Below, one piece after another: positions 16,580 to 26,339 of a stretch of 64,000 bases of DNA (positions within the stretch are counted from its first letter, which is position 1; each line of letters begins with the position of its first letter). The stretch lies in NCBI GenBank assembly GCA_902196205.1, contig CABIKM010000014.1, positions 1 to 64,000 of the forward strand, written 5' to 3'. The notes beneath the pieces are model-generated. The model was given only the letters and a program-made list of their open reading frames with translations, did no database searches and had not been told where the DNA came from. The DNA comes from Candidatus Methylomirabilis lanthanidiphila (GTDB lineage: Bacteria; Methylomirabilota; Methylomirabilia; Methylomirabilales; Methylomirabilaceae). The position numbers and the translations under genes were made by a program.

Positions 16580-17458
16580 TCAGCTCTTGCCGCGCATCAC
16601 GAAACCCCACGCCTTTTGATAGGTTCGCACAACCGCCCGGTAAGAGGTGAACTGCCTGTACGGACGCGTATGGCGCAACAGATCAACGGTCGCCGCGTCA
16701 TGAGGATGTTCGGTCGCCGCTTGCAACAGTCCTTGCACACGACATACTTCCCGATCGCTTATCGTCCAAAGAAACAGTCGACTGTACACCTCTTTATGAT
16801 TTAAAATTAGTCGGTTGATCAGATGGGGTCGCTGTGATCGAATTCGAGCCAGCATACTATTTTCACGCTTTCGATACCATGCATAGACGTCATGCACCTT
16901 GAGAAAACGAACCCCATTCTTATATAACTTGATCCAGAAATCCCAATCCGCGTGTCCCGGCATGGCGTCAAACCCACCATACACTTCAATCACGCGTCGA
17001 CGAATGAGTGAACAGTACTGGAGATAGTTATCGAAATACAACTCGCCCGCGAACAGGAATGGGCCGGTATACCACATCCCGGAGACCTGCCCGAAAAGCT
17101 TGACGTCCGTGAATGCAACGCCACAATCCTGGCGCCGTCTCAATCCATCGAGAGTGGTCGTGAGAAAACGCTCTCCAAGTACGTCGTCAGCGTCTACGAA
17201 CAGAATAAAGTCTCCGGACGACCTCGCAAAGCCGGCATTTCGCGCCAAACCGACGTTACGATGCGCCACCCGCACGACAGAGATCCCTCGATACGTTTCG
17301 GGTAGGCGAGACAGAACCTCCAGCGTATAAGGATCAGTAGATCCGTCATCAACAACAATGATCTCCATGTCGGCGATATCCTGCGCAACAACGGACTCGA
17401 TGCACTCGTCAAGGAACTCCCCAATATTGTGGCACGGAATGATCACCGATACGTCCAC
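16580..17458 (-). CDS. GT2 glycosyltransferase
   Basis: 292 residues. GT-A family 2: VSVIIPCHNIGEFLDECI at the N-terminus, IIVVDDGSTD near 35, FILFVDADD (DxD metal site) near 90, and GHADWDFWIKL in the acceptor region near 170. No membrane helix, so cytoplasmic. It probably adds one sugar to the lipid-linked repeat unit of the exopolysaccharide. It is the last gene of the EPS locus, but 400 bases separate it from the flippase gene, so it may have its own promoter. Confidence 0.85.
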   Translation of the reverse strand: MDVSVIIPCHNIGEFLDECIESVVAQDIADMEIIVVDDGSTDPYTLEVLSRLPETYRGISVVRVAHRNVGLARNAGFARSSGDFILFVDADDVLGERFLTTTLDGLRRRQDCGVAFTDVKLFGQVSGMWYTGPFLFAGELYFDNYLQYCSLIRRRVIEVYGGFDAMPGHADWDFWIKLYKNGVRFLKVHDVYAWYRKRENSMLARIRSQRPHLINRLILNHKEVYSRLFLWTISDREVCRVQGLLQAATEHPHDAATVDLLRHTRPYRQFTSYRAVVRTYQKAWGFVMRGKS

Positions 17459-17858
17459 TGCCTAATCCTCCCTGCAATGGCGAGGTTACCGATGAAGCGG
17501 ATCATATAGTCCGGCAACATTCCGCCTCACCCCTCTTGGATCGAGTCGGCATGGTCCGCGTACCTTGTAACCGTTCCTCGGAAAAGTCGGAAGGCACCGC
17601 CGCACCGGTCCCGATTAGTCTCTCGGCAGATCGGACAATGAAGGCCGTCGATCAGGCTGACCCGTTTCGCAAGCAAGGCAGGCCGCAGCCGGGCGGAGAG
17701 TTTTTATTCACCGATAGAGAATGTGCCGACAAGATCGAGTAAAACCAGGTCAACCTGATCCTCGAAAAGAGCCTAGTAGCACTCCTGAACCGCAAGATAC
17801 ATAACATTCTCGTCCGGAGCGACGGGGTCTGATCCCTGCACCCTGAAGTGATCGTCAG
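17459..17858. other. Intergenic region
   Basis: 400 bases between two minus-strand genes. Short open frames here have no recognisable protein content or ribosome site. I see no terminator with a T-tract and no repeat. Confidence 0.35.
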
Positions 17859-19412
17859 TTAGCCGTCGGCCCACATCGATGCTTCGGTTTCTCCAGCTTT
17901 CCATCGAAGCCAGCCGCGCAACCTTTGATAAGGTATCCGGTGAGCAAGTTGAATGAGCAAGTCTGTCATATCCGGTCCAAGCCAGCGCGTCGGAAGTGCA
18001 ACCACGCCTCCAAGGCAGCCCGATAGGATCAGCGCCAGCCTTATCGATGGAGGCAGCTCCAGCATCCGTCCCAGCGCAGATCCCATCGCGCCCCCCGCTC
18101 CAACACCAAGCGCGACCAAGAGAGCGGGCAGATGCGTCCCAAGAAACCAGCGCCAACTGTTTTCCAGGAAGTGAACGCTTAACTGAGACATCAGAATACT
18201 TATCAGGGCAAGCGCCGCTACAACGCCGATCGATACGCCTGTCAGACCCCACGCCATACCCACCAGCGAGCCACCGAACACTGTAACCGCGTACAGTATG
18301 TATCGTACGGCCTGCTGGTAAACCATACCGCCCGCCTTGGTCAACGACCCCGCAAGGTTATATACCGCACGGAACAGGCCGCCAACGCAAAGGATTTGCA
18401 ACGGCAGAATAACCCCGGCCCATCGGTCTCCGAGGACGACCGGGACCAGTTCCGGAGCGCTGATCGCAATAGCGACAGAGGCAGGAAGTACGATCGCGCT
18501 GACCAACACCAATGCCCGGCGATAGGCCAACTGCAACCTCTCCGGCTCACCCCTGATCATAGCCAGCGCCGGAAAGAGGACAAGGGAGAGTTCGGCCGTC
18601 ACAAAGGTAGTGGGAAGGTAGGCAATCTGATACGCGTATCGGTAAAACCCTAAGGCCTCGGTTCCCAACCAGGTCCCAACTACAAAATAATCGGCGTTTG
18701 TAGCGGCATAACTCGCCAACATCGTCAGGCTCACGCCGAAACCGAAGCGCAAGATCTCTGCAGCCTCACGACGAGCCAGCGACAAACCTCCGGAGAGCGG
18801 GGCCATGAAGAGAAGCGTCATGGATGTGGCGAGGCTTCCTGCGACCAATCCGACCGCTAAACCCCACACTCCGTAGCCGAGAAGAACCAAACCGACACTC
18901 ACCCCCGCATACCCCACGAGATTTCCGGTTGCGTCCGCCCAGAATTGACGCTTGAAGTCGAGTTTGCGGAGAAGAAGGGACCGGGATACGACTCCTATAT
19001 TTTCCGAGATGGAGCACAACGAAAGGAGACGTAGAACAGACGCCATCTCGGGATATTGAAAGAAGCCGGCAACAGTGGGAGCTGTCGTCCACACCACCGC
19101 CGTCGCCAGGATGCCGGCAATCAACGAAAGGGTAAAACCAACCCGGATGTGAATCTGGGCCAGGTTCAACCGCTGAACCAGCGCTGCACCAATTCCGACA
19201 TCCGAAATCGTGCTGACAAGCGCGGCGACGACTACAGCCAACCCTAGAAGCCCTAAATCCTTCGGGTCAAGCAGACGCGCCACAATGACCGCGACAACGA
19301 GTTGGACCACAAGTCTAAGGCCTGACGAGGCGATACGCCACCGGACCCCCTCAAATACCAAAGTCGATGTCGGAGTCGAACTCACACCCCGATGCCTTTC
19401 AGATCGGTTCAT
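17859..19412 (-). CDS. MOP-superfamily polysaccharide flippase (Wzx-like)
   Basis: About 517 residues with 12-14 predicted membrane helices. Typical early motif (ARLLDPKDLGLLGLAVVV) and ISDVGIGAALVQR as in Polysacc_synt_3/WzxC-like translocases, which flip lipid-linked repeat units across the inner membrane. ATG 19412 is chosen; it overlaps the end of the upstream glycosyltransferase by 14 bases, while the longer frame to 19478 would overlap by 80. The last 60 residues form a basic cytoplasmic tail. Its place next to the polymerase/ligase and glycosyltransferases supports the assignment. Confidence 0.85.
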   Translation of the reverse strand: MNRSERHRGVSSTPTSTLVFEGVRWRIASSGLRLVVQLVVAVIVARLLDPKDLGLLGLAVVVAALVSTISDVGIGAALVQRLNLAQIHIRVGFTLSLIAGILATAVVWTTAPTVAGFFQYPEMASVLRLLSLCSISENIGVVSRSLLLRKLDFKRQFWADATGNLVGYAGVSVGLVLLGYGVWGLAVGLVAGSLATSMTLLFMAPLSGGLSLARREAAEILRFGFGVSLTMLASYAATNADYFVVGTWLGTEALGFYRYAYQIAYLPTTFVTAELSLVLFPALAMIRGEPERLQLAYRRALVLVSAIVLPASVAIAISAPELVPVVLGDRWAGVILPLQILCVGGLFRAVYNLAGSLTKAGGMVYQQAVRYILYAVTVFGGSLVGMAWGLTGVSIGVVAALALISILMSQLSVHFLENSWRWFLGTHLPALLVALGVGAGGAMGSALGRMLELPPSIRLALILSGCLGGVVALPTRWLGPDMTDLLIQLAHRIPYQRLRGWLRWKAGETEASMWADG

Positions 19413-20544
19413 ATACCGTAATTCGCTGACGTCGCACAACCTTGAGCAACCCGGCGGCAAAGCCGGCGTTCCATGCACAAAAGCTCATGGGCACTCGGAA
19501 CACCGCTATCGCAGAGCCCGCTTTTCCGATCACCAGACCAACGAAGGCGAACAGGTAGAACAGCACCTGGATTACGAAAGCGCTACGGTACAACGGCTCC
19601 ATCGCCAAGATGGTGCTTGACAGGAAAGCGCCACACGCCAGGACGGGCGTCAGGTACCGCAAGATGCGATGGGAGAGGAGCGCCACAGCCGCCTTTGGAA
19701 AACGGAACGGGTTAAGGAGCGCACCTCGCCGCAAGAGAGCGGTTAAACAGAGTACGGTCATCCGGGCCCTTGCCAGGATTTCATCTCGTAATGTGGACGG
19801 CGCCACATCAAAGACAACGGCATCTCGTACGAAGACGATCCGATGTAGACCCAGCAGCAGATCCAACGGTACCGCATCATCAACGTCTTCATCAGGCTGC
19901 AGTGTCCTGAACAGTTGTTTGCGTACGGCCATACAGCAGCCGCTTCCGGCAGTAAGAAGCCCTGCAGCACTCTCCCACTCCCGCAATCTGGTTTCGTACG
20001 TCCAATACCGACCCGTATCCTCGGCCACCGTATGGCGGTCCGTCGCATACACGAGTCGCCCCACCGCGCACCCCACCCGAGGGTCGGAAAAATGACCGAG
20101 AATAGCGGAAAGAAAATCGGCCCGGAAAGAGGTGCGCGCATCGGTAAATACCAGAATATCGCCCCTCGCGATCTCGGCTGCGCGATTGTGGGCCATCGCC
20201 CTGCCGCCACGCGGTAAGGTTAGCAGCCTCACCTTTGGATCAGACCACGCAGCCACGATCTCGTTGGTGCTATCGGTCGACCCATCGGAGGCCACAATGA
20301 CCTCAACCGTCGCCCTGATCGGAACATCCAGTGCTGCGATGTTGTTCAGACGATCGGCAATAGCATCGCCTTCATTGTGCGCGGCCACGATCACCGTCAC
20401 ACTCACCGGCACATCCTGTTTGACGCCTTCTTCCCTCCGACAAATCAGAGCGAGGATTTTGACCAGAACAGGGTAACCCACATACGCATAAAGAAAAAGC
20501 GTTGCACAGCACCAGAGCGTAATCTTTGCAACGACTATCGCCAT
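19399..20544 (-). CDS. Membrane-anchored GT2 glycosyltransferase
   Basis: 381 residues. One N-terminal helix (LWCCATLFLYAYVGYPVLV), GT2 catalytic domain with VTVIVAAHNEGDAI, VIVASDGSTDST and ILVFTDART, the TAGSGCCMAVRK segment in place of an acceptor loop, and about three C-terminal helices. The topology resembles processive and polyprenyl-linked GT2 enzymes (cellulose-synthase or IcaA type), but the QxxRW motif is not seen, so single-sugar transfer is more likely. Overlaps the upstream GT4 gene by 10 bases and the flippase by 14; translational coupling is likely. Confidence 0.85.
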   Translation of the reverse strand: MAIVVAKITLWCCATLFLYAYVGYPVLVKILALICRREEGVKQDVPVSVTVIVAAHNEGDAIADRLNNIAALDVPIRATVEVIVASDGSTDSTNEIVAAWSDPKVRLLTLPRGGRAMAHNRAAEIARGDILVFTDARTSFRADFLSAILGHFSDPRVGCAVGRLVYATDRHTVAEDTGRYWTYETRLREWESAAGLLTAGSGCCMAVRKQLFRTLQPDEDVDDAVPLDLLLGLHRIVFVRDAVVFDVAPSTLRDEILARARMTVLCLTALLRRGALLNPFRFPKAAVALLSHRILRYLTPVLACGAFLSSTILAMEPLYRSAFVIQVLFYLFAFVGLVIGKAGSAIAVFRVPMSFCAWNAGFAAGLLKVVRRQRITVYEPI

Positions 20545-21704
20545 GCTGGTGAGAAGGCCGAAAGACCTACCTCTACGTGCTTCCTTGTAGTTGCTTCAAG
20601 GCTGTATTCTCGAGCAATTTCATATCCCCGCCGGATGAGACTGATGCGAAGATCGGAGTCATTAATGGCTCTCAAAACGGCCTCAGCTACTTCTTGTGGC
20701 GATTCAGGGGGAACAAGTAGCGCATCCCGACCGTCCTTCACAATATCCGGAATCCCGCCCACCGGGGTAGCAATGACCGGGAGCCCGCGAGCCATCGCTT
20801 CAAAAATAACCCTCGGAAAACCCTCGGCATAGGTTGGGAAGACAAACAAGTCGGCGGCATCATACTCCCGTATGAGCTCTACCTCGTCGTAAATCCCCCC
20901 CGTCAGCTTCACGTGTTCCGATAAGCCGGCATCCTGCACCCGTCGGGTCAGTTCATCGACACCGGGTCCCGTCCCGACGAACGTCACTTTGAAGTTGTCG
21001 ATTTGCCCTCTCAGAAGCTTCACGGCCTCCAGCAGCACAAAGATTCCCTTTTTCTCCAGGAGCGTACCGACGAACAGTAACTGGATACAGGAACCCCGGC
21101 AAGTATCCGGCCGATCTGCAATTTGTTCCTCCGGAATAGGCGACCACAAGATATTGAGGATGCGGTTGCCGTTCCGCTTGTACTTCCTGTACAAGGCTTC
21201 GCCTTGAGTAATCACCACAGCGTGCTTCACCATCCAACGGGTCAGACCCTCGAAAAGCTTTACGGCAGCCCGGGCCGCCACCTTTGAGAGCCCTCGATAG
21301 CGGCCCTGCTCATATTGTGCCTCCAGGTCTCCTACTACGTACAGCACAACGGGAATCTTCCGCGCAACAGCGCTGAGATAGCCGATGATCCCGAGGGGAC
21401 TCGGAAGCCTGATATAGAGAAGGTCCCAGGACCGTGATGCACGCCAGATCTTGTGCGCACATCCAGGAAACACAGGGAACGAGCTGGTTACCCCGCTAAA
21501 ATACGGTAATATCTCGAGAGAGATATTGGTCGCGCGGGGCTCATATCGTGCTTGCGGTATATCGAATGTCGCCACCGGGTTACACACTACAACCTGTTCA
21601 AAGTATTCGGCCAGCGCATCGACCTCCACACCATAGGTCCGATCCATCTTGAAACGGTCGCCTCTAAGCGAAACCGGAGCGTCATACAGCAGGACGGTCT
21701 TCAT
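20535..21704 (-). CDS. GT4-family glycosyltransferase
   Basis: 389 residues, GT-B fold. C-terminal donor domain with LLFVGTLLEKKGIFVLLEA, KVTFVGTGPG and the signature FVFPTYAEGFPRVIFEAMA followed by GLPVIATPVGGIPDIV. The N-terminal half is more divergent (GVEVDALAEYF). Cytoplasmic, acting on undecaprenyl-linked glycan. Start ATG 21704 overlaps the upstream ligase stop as ATGA, and its own 3' end overlaps the next gene by 10 bases, so it lies in a tightly coupled block. Confidence 0.88.
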   Translation of the reverse strand: MKTVLLYDAPVSLRGDRFKMDRTYGVEVDALAEYFEQVVVCNPVATFDIPQARYEPRATNISLEILPYFSGVTSSFPVFPGCAHKIWRASRSWDLLYIRLPSPLGIIGYLSAVARKIPVVLYVVGDLEAQYEQGRYRGLSKVAARAAVKLFEGLTRWMVKHAVVITQGEALYRKYKRNGNRILNILWSPIPEEQIADRPDTCRGSCIQLLFVGTLLEKKGIFVLLEAVKLLRGQIDNFKVTFVGTGPGVDELTRRVQDAGLSEHVKLTGGIYDEVELIREYDAADLFVFPTYAEGFPRVIFEAMARGLPVIATPVGGIPDIVKDGRDALLVPPESPQEVAEAVLRAINDSDLRISLIRRGYEIAREYSLEATTRKHVEVGLSAFSPAWR

Positions 21705-23182
21705 GCACCACCCCCACCGGCCCCAATCGAGTGCTCTTCGCTGATATGAGAATGCGGCCGGACTCGGACAGCGATCTGCGACTCCTGCAAGCCCCTATGC
21801 TCAACCTCCGCAGCATGATCAGCCCAAATATGTGCCGAACTCACGGCGACACCCAAAATGGTCCACGCCAGGATGTGATTAAAGTCGTCCAAGAAAAACA
21901 TCTGAGCGCACAATGAAACGAGTGACCCCAGCCCACCCCTCAGCAGGTTCTCCCCTGTGGGATGCGTCGTCTCTCGCAGGCTTCGCACGACACGGCGTAT
22001 CGTGAAGTAGAGAACGCCAAGCAGCCCGACAAATGCCAGAATCCCCCCTTCGGCCCAAGTCGTCAGGTAGAAGTCGTGTGGATTCTTGTCGGCATATGCG
22101 ACGGTCCCGGGGACATTTAACGCAAAGTTGCCGAGGCCCACACCCAAGAGGGGATGCTCCAGGATCTCCTGGAGCCCCCGCAGTTGTAATTCCAGCCGGA
22201 GTGCGTTGGTGATATCACGATGCCTGACATCCTCCTCAAGCGAGAAAATGCTCCAAAACCGATCCACTACCTCTTGTGGCCCCACGTATCCCAAAACGAG
22301 AATGCATAGCCCGACTAGCGAGAGAGCAACCGTGCGTCGCCTGCTGGCTCCAAGAACAAAGAAACCCAGCAGAACCCCCAGCCATGCAGCTCGATTAAAG
22401 GTGAAGAGCAGAGCGACAAGGGACAGTCCAACCGACGACCACACCGAAAGGCGAGCCAGTGTCGAGAGCGCAGGAACCAGACCAAGGCCCACCGCCAGAG
22501 GCAACACGAGCGCAAGATGTTGACCCGTCGCTGTCCTTGTCCCTATACCGGCGTAAATATTCAGATCATAAGAAGAACCATGTATATAGCCGGACAGGCC
22601 GTAGGCGCTAAGCCCTCCCGTCACGAGAACAAGTGTAAGGAGTGTCCGGACATGCCACACTCTGTCTCGAAAGGACATCAGAAAGGCAAACAGCAGAGAG
22701 TGAAAAAACCATTTCGCGAGGAGCGGCGCGCCGACCTCTGGCGCTTTCGCCACTATTAATGACAGCGTATTACCAAAAAGAAGCAGAGCCACAGATATCG
22801 CAATGTCACGATCTTCTATCTTCACATCACGGGTTACCAGAGACCGTAGACATATGATCCCAATCGGTAGCACACTGAACAATGCGGAAAGGGGTATCAT
22901 AAGCGTCCCAACCGCTATTCGAAGCGTACCGAACGGTAGAAGGGCCAAACTCGCAACAAACAAGACCCACAGTATGCCTGTGCGCTGTGGTTCCAGCGCC
23001 CACAATACGGTAAAACACAGCAACAGAAAAAGCCCGAGGGCAATTAGGCCGACTGAGTCGAACAGATACGTGACAGTCCCTACCCCCAGGATGCCTCCGA
23101 TGAGCCCAACCGCACCCCATCGAGAGACGGGTATCCCCCTCGATCTGCCCGTGACATCTACGTCAGTTGCTGTATCGAACAT
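21701..23182 (-). CDS. O-antigen ligase / Wzy-like polymerase family protein
   Basis: 493 residues with about 12 membrane helices and one large periplasmic loop (about 290-380) containing LELQLRGLQEILEHPLLGVGLGN and DKNPHDFYLTTWAEGG, the Wzy_C/WaaL pattern with conserved Arg and His. Such proteins join or polymerise lipid-linked repeat units on the periplasmic side. In an exopolysaccharide locus with a Wzx-like flippase, Wza and Wzc, a polymerase role is more likely than lipopolysaccharide ligation; that is inference. It begins 32 bases after the triple-fusion gene. Confidence 0.85.
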   Translation of the reverse strand: MFDTATDVDVTGRSRGIPVSRWGAVGLIGGILGVGTVTYLFDSVGLIALGLFLLLCFTVLWALEPQRTGILWVLFVASLALLPFGTLRIAVGTLMIPLSALFSVLPIGIICLRSLVTRDVKIEDRDIAISVALLLFGNTLSLIVAKAPEVGAPLLAKWFFHSLLFAFLMSFRDRVWHVRTLLTLVLVTGGLSAYGLSGYIHGSSYDLNIYAGIGTRTATGQHLALVLPLAVGLGLVPALSTLARLSVWSSVGLSLVALLFTFNRAAWLGVLLGFFVLGASRRRTVALSLVGLCILVLGYVGPQEVVDRFWSIFSLEEDVRHRDITNALRLELQLRGLQEILEHPLLGVGLGNFALNVPGTVAYADKNPHDFYLTTWAEGGILAFVGLLGVLYFTIRRVVRSLRETTHPTGENLLRGGLGSLVSLCAQMFFLDDFNHILAWTILGVAVSSAHIWADHAAEVEHRGLQESQIAVRVRPHSHISEEHSIGAGGGGA

Positions 23183-23214
23183 CGGACACCCGGATTCCTG
23201 TACCTACTTGGTCT

Positions 23215-26200
23215 CTACGCTGAATTGGTATTCATTGAAATAGCAGGCAAGGCCGGATGAACCGTACTCGCTCGCCTCAGCACGGCTTCGATCCTTGCGC
23301 GCAGTTCCTCCAACTTGAAGGGCTTGCGGAGGTAATCGTCTGCGCCGGACTGTAGCGCAGGAATCGCGTCGACCTCTTCCCCGTATCCTGTGATCATGAT
23401 GATTGGGATACGGCTGTACACGGGGTGCGCGCGAAGCTGCTGACACAGTTCGAGGCCGCTCCTATCCGGCAGTTTCACATCAAGAAGGATCAGATGAGGA
23501 GCCTCGGCCATGATCCGGTCAAATCCCTCACGGGCGGTGTGGGCTGTCGTCACGATAAACATGTCGTTCACGGCCAAGAACTCTTTTAACAGCTCGCACA
23601 TCTGCTTATTATCGTCAACCACCACCACACGATATTGTTCGGCGGCCTCAGCAAGCGCAGAGAGTGGCGCCTCCTCAGGTGGAGTATAACTCGGCACAAC
23701 CTCCTGGACCTTTCGAAGAAGGCGAGCAAAGTTGCCGGACATCGCGAGGTGTTCCATCTCATCGACAAGTGCTTCGATCTCGAACAGCAGTTTCGGTCGC
23801 TGTCGAATGGCAAAGATCCTCCCGTGACCCAGCGCCAGCACCTCTTCACTGTCTTCCCAGAGCGCCTCATGCATCTTTTCTCCAGGCCGTAACCCTACAT
23901 GCTCCTGGACAACTTCGGTTGGAGACAGGCCAAGCGATATCACCAAGTTGTGAGCAAGCTCGGTGATTTTTATGGGACCACCCATATTCAAAACAAAAAC
24001 ATCACCCCTTTTTTCTAACGTTGTGCTTTCCAGGACAAGGCCGACCGCTTCAGGGATCGTCATGAAGAAACGTGTGGCGCCGGGATCGGTGATGTGGATG
24101 GAGCCCCCGTTTTCTACCTGCCGCTCAAACAACGGGACAACGCTTCCTGCGCTGCCGAGCACGTTACCGAACCTCACGATTCGGAATTGCGTCGCGTGAG
24201 AGTTATTCGAACAAAAATCCGTAATCTTAGTGAGAACGTCCCCCTCACCCGAACCCTCTCCCCCAAATGGGGGCGAGGGGGAAAAAAAGCTTTCATGTCT
24301 ATGGGGTACGCTACCGGCGCATGGGGTATTGCTCAGCGCTGTAATATACATCTCGCAAATCTTTTTGGTTGCCCCCATAAGATTGCCCGGATTGACCGCC
24401 TTGTCCGTCGAGATAAAGACGAACGTCTCTGCGGCATATCGCCTCGCCAGGTCGATCAGTCGTTTCGTCCCAACGACGTTATTCATCACCGCCTCTGCCG
24501 GATGTCCCTCCAGGATCGGCACGTGCTTATAGGCCGCGGCGTGGAATATGACCTGCGGCCTGGTCCGTTCGAATATCTCAGACATGCGCGGAATATGCTT
24601 AATATCAGCCAGGGCCGCCACCACCGTAACATCAGCACAGCGTTCCTTGATCTCCAGTGAAATTTCGTGCAAGGCGTTCTCGGCACGTTCGACCATGATG
24701 AGCGACTCGACGCCATACCCGATCAGTTGCCGGCACAGTTCTGAGCCGATAGATCCCCCTGCTCCCGTGACCACAACGCGCTTCCCGCGAAGAAACGCGG
24801 TAATCGTCTCCCTATCGACGGATACCGGTTCCCGCGTAAGCAAGTCATCACTATGCACCTTACGCAGATAGCGCAGTTTCCCTTCGCCCCTTACAAGTTG
24901 GGTAAACGAAGGAAGGGTCTTGAACGGCAGACCGGCTTGTGCGCACATACCGCTGACGCGGCGCATCACGTTGCCGTTTGCAGTCGAAATCGCGACAACC
25001 GCTTCGTCGATTGCATGCGCCTTCGCAAGGTCAGGAAGCTCATCAATGGCGCCGAGGACAGGTCGGCTATGAATGGTCGCATCCTGCTTCTGAGGATCAT
25101 CATCGACAAATCCAATAAGGTTATAATCCAGTGACGGATTGCCGAGGATTTCTCTTGCAATCGCTTCACCGGTTTCCCCGGCCCCGACAATGACAACGTT
25201 GCGGCGGCCATGTGTCGAAGGTACGGAAGTCTCTCGCCTCTCAGCACGCAATCGCACAAGCAGCCGCGTACCTCCCGTCAGCAGAACGATCAGAGGTGCG
25301 GTCAAGACGAGAACCGATCTCGGATAGCTGTGCCATCCCAGCAGGATTAGCGCAAAGCCGTGTAGGCCTACCCCCAGGGTCGATGCCTTGATGATCTGTC
25401 TCAGATCCTCTATGCCGGCGAACCTCCAGATACTCTTATGAGTTCGCAGGACCAGAAACGATAGCAGGTAGACCGCGCAGACGACGGGAAGGCCGTAGAG
25501 GAGGTGCCACACCTCTTTCTCCGGCAGTGCCCAGTCAAAGCGGAGCATGAAGGCCCACAGGTTTGCAGCAACAATGGTAAGACAATCCAGCGTCAGCCTT
25601 GCGCATTGTTGCAAGGTAGAGGGCGGGTTGACTGCCGCGACAATCCGCCGCCCTATTGTCACAGACGTAAGCATGACGTACCAAAGGTCACGCCCGATTG
25701 ACCGTGTACGAACATACTCCAGGTCACTCTTCAGCTTCTCCTGAATGAACTGCTTGGTATAGTGTTCAATGGTGTCCACCCCAACAGGAAATTTGTCCGA
25801 TTCATCGATCCACGCCAGTTGGGTCGGACCGGTGATGCCCGGTTTAACCTCCAGGATTTCGCGTTGTGTCGCCGTATACTGTTGAACGATCGAAGGAATC
25901 TCGGGGCGAGGCCCAACCAGGCTCATGTCGCCTGTCAGGACATTGATGAACTGGGGCAACTCGTCGAGCTTAAGCCGTCTCAGCCATCCACCTACCCGCG
26001 TCACACGCGGATCGGCGCTTCCAGTTAAGGGCGGTCCCAGTCGCTCTGCATCTGCGACCATGGATCTGAATTTGAGAACCCTGAAACTCTTTCCGCGCCG
26101 CCCGGCCCGCTCCTGAGTGTAGAAGACCGGACCCGGCGAATCGAGCTTAATGGCAACAGCAACGAGGAGAAAGATGGGAAGCAGCAATGCCAGCGCTACC

Positions 26201-26235
26201 AGGGACAGAACAAGATCGATTGCCCGCTTGAGCAT
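23215..26235 (-). CDS. Fusion: sugar-1-phosphate transferase + WbpM/CapD 4,6-dehydratase + receiver domain
   Basis: 1006 residues in three parts. Residues 1-195: bacterial sugar transferase (WbaP/PglC type) with FRVLKFRSMVADAE, LDELPQFINVLTGDMSLVGPRP; it starts the repeat unit by moving a sugar-1-phosphate to undecaprenyl phosphate. Residues about 210-850: a complete WbpM/CapD protein with four helices, a nucleotide-binding domain (VVIVGAGETGE, near 352) and an SDR domain (VVVTGAGGSIGSELC near 488, FISTDKAVNPGNLMGATKK), a UDP-sugar 4,6-dehydratase. Residues about 870-1000: a full receiver domain (VVVDDN, LILLDVKLP, MITGYG, LRKPF). A palindromic repeat (24236-24300) adds a loop (FFSPSPPFGGEGSGEGD) between the catalytic lysine helix and RIVRFGNVLGSAG. 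All key residues are present. It may couple synthesis of the first sugar to phosphorylation signals. No kinase is adjacent. Confidence 0.85.
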   Translation of the reverse strand: MLKRAIDLVLSLVALALLLPIFLLVAVAIKLDSPGPVFYTQERAGRRGKSFRVLKFRSMVADAERLGPPLTGSADPRVTRVGGWLRRLKLDELPQFINVLTGDMSLVGPRPEIPSIVQQYTATQREILEVKPGITGPTQLAWIDESDKFPVGVDTIEHYTKQFIQEKLKSDLEYVRTRSIGRDLWYVMLTSVTIGRRIVAAVNPPSTLQQCARLTLDCLTIVAANLWAFMLRFDWALPEKEVWHLLYGLPVVCAVYLLSFLVLRTHKSIWRFAGIEDLRQIIKASTLGVGLHGFALILLGWHSYPRSVLVLTAPLIVLLTGGTRLLVRLRAERRETSVPSTHGRRNVVIVGAGETGEAIAREILGNPSLDYNLIGFVDDDPQKQDATIHSRPVLGAIDELPDLAKAHAIDEAVVAISTANGNVMRRVSGMCAQAGLPFKTLPSFTQLVRGEGKLRYLRKVHSDDLLTREPVSVDRETITAFLRGKRVVVTGAGGSIGSELCRQLIGYGVESLIMVERAENALHEISLEIKERCADVTVVAALADIKHIPRMSEIFERTRPQVIFHAAAYKHVPILEGHPAEAVMNNVVGTKRLIDLARRYAAETFVFISTDKAVNPGNLMGATKKICEMYITALSNTPCAGSVPHRHESFFSPSPPFGGEGSGEGDVLTKITDFCSNNSHATQFRIVRFGNVLGSAGSVVPLFERQVENGGSIHITDPGATRFFMTIPEAVGLVLESTTLEKRGDVFVLNMGGPIKITELAHNLVISLGLSPTEVVQEHVGLRPGEKMHEALWEDSEEVLALGHGRIFAIRQRPKLLFEIEALVDEMEHLAMSGNFARLLRKVQEVVPSYTPPEEAPLSALAEAAEQYRVVVVDDNKQMCELLKEFLAVNDMFIVTTAHTAREGFDRIMAEAPHLILLDVKLPDRSGLELCQQLRAHPVYSRIPIIMITGYGEEVDAIPALQSGADDYLRKPFKLEELRARIEAVLRRASTVHPALPAISMNTNSA
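24236..24300. repeat. Palindromic repeat inserted in frame in the triple-fusion gene
   Basis: cccctcacccgaaccctctcccccaaatgggggcgaggggg type element, related to 5066-5165 and 26250-26315. Read on the minus strand it keeps the frame open and encodes a Ser/Pro/Gly-rich loop in the SDR domain. Confidence 0.7.
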
Positions 26236-26249
26236 TGTCTATCTCCGGT

Positions 26250-26320
26250 TCACCTGCTCACCCCTCATCCTATCCTTCCCCCGCAAGGGGGGAAGGGATA
26301 TCCGGGAGGAGAGCTGTCTG
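26250..26320. repeat. Palindromic repeat, intergenic copy
   Basis: cacccctcatcctatccttcccccgcaaggggggaagggata: C-rich and G-rich arms around 'gcaa', same family as the two in-frame copies. Lies between the aminotransferase and the triple-fusion gene. Only the repeat and the ribosome site are seen in this 100-base gap. Confidence 0.6.
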
Positions 26321-26339
26321 CAAGTTGTCACCATGAGCC

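Noticed and set aside
17536-17742. 68-codon plus-strand frame in the EPS gap
   Set aside because: No recognisable protein pattern or ribosome site.
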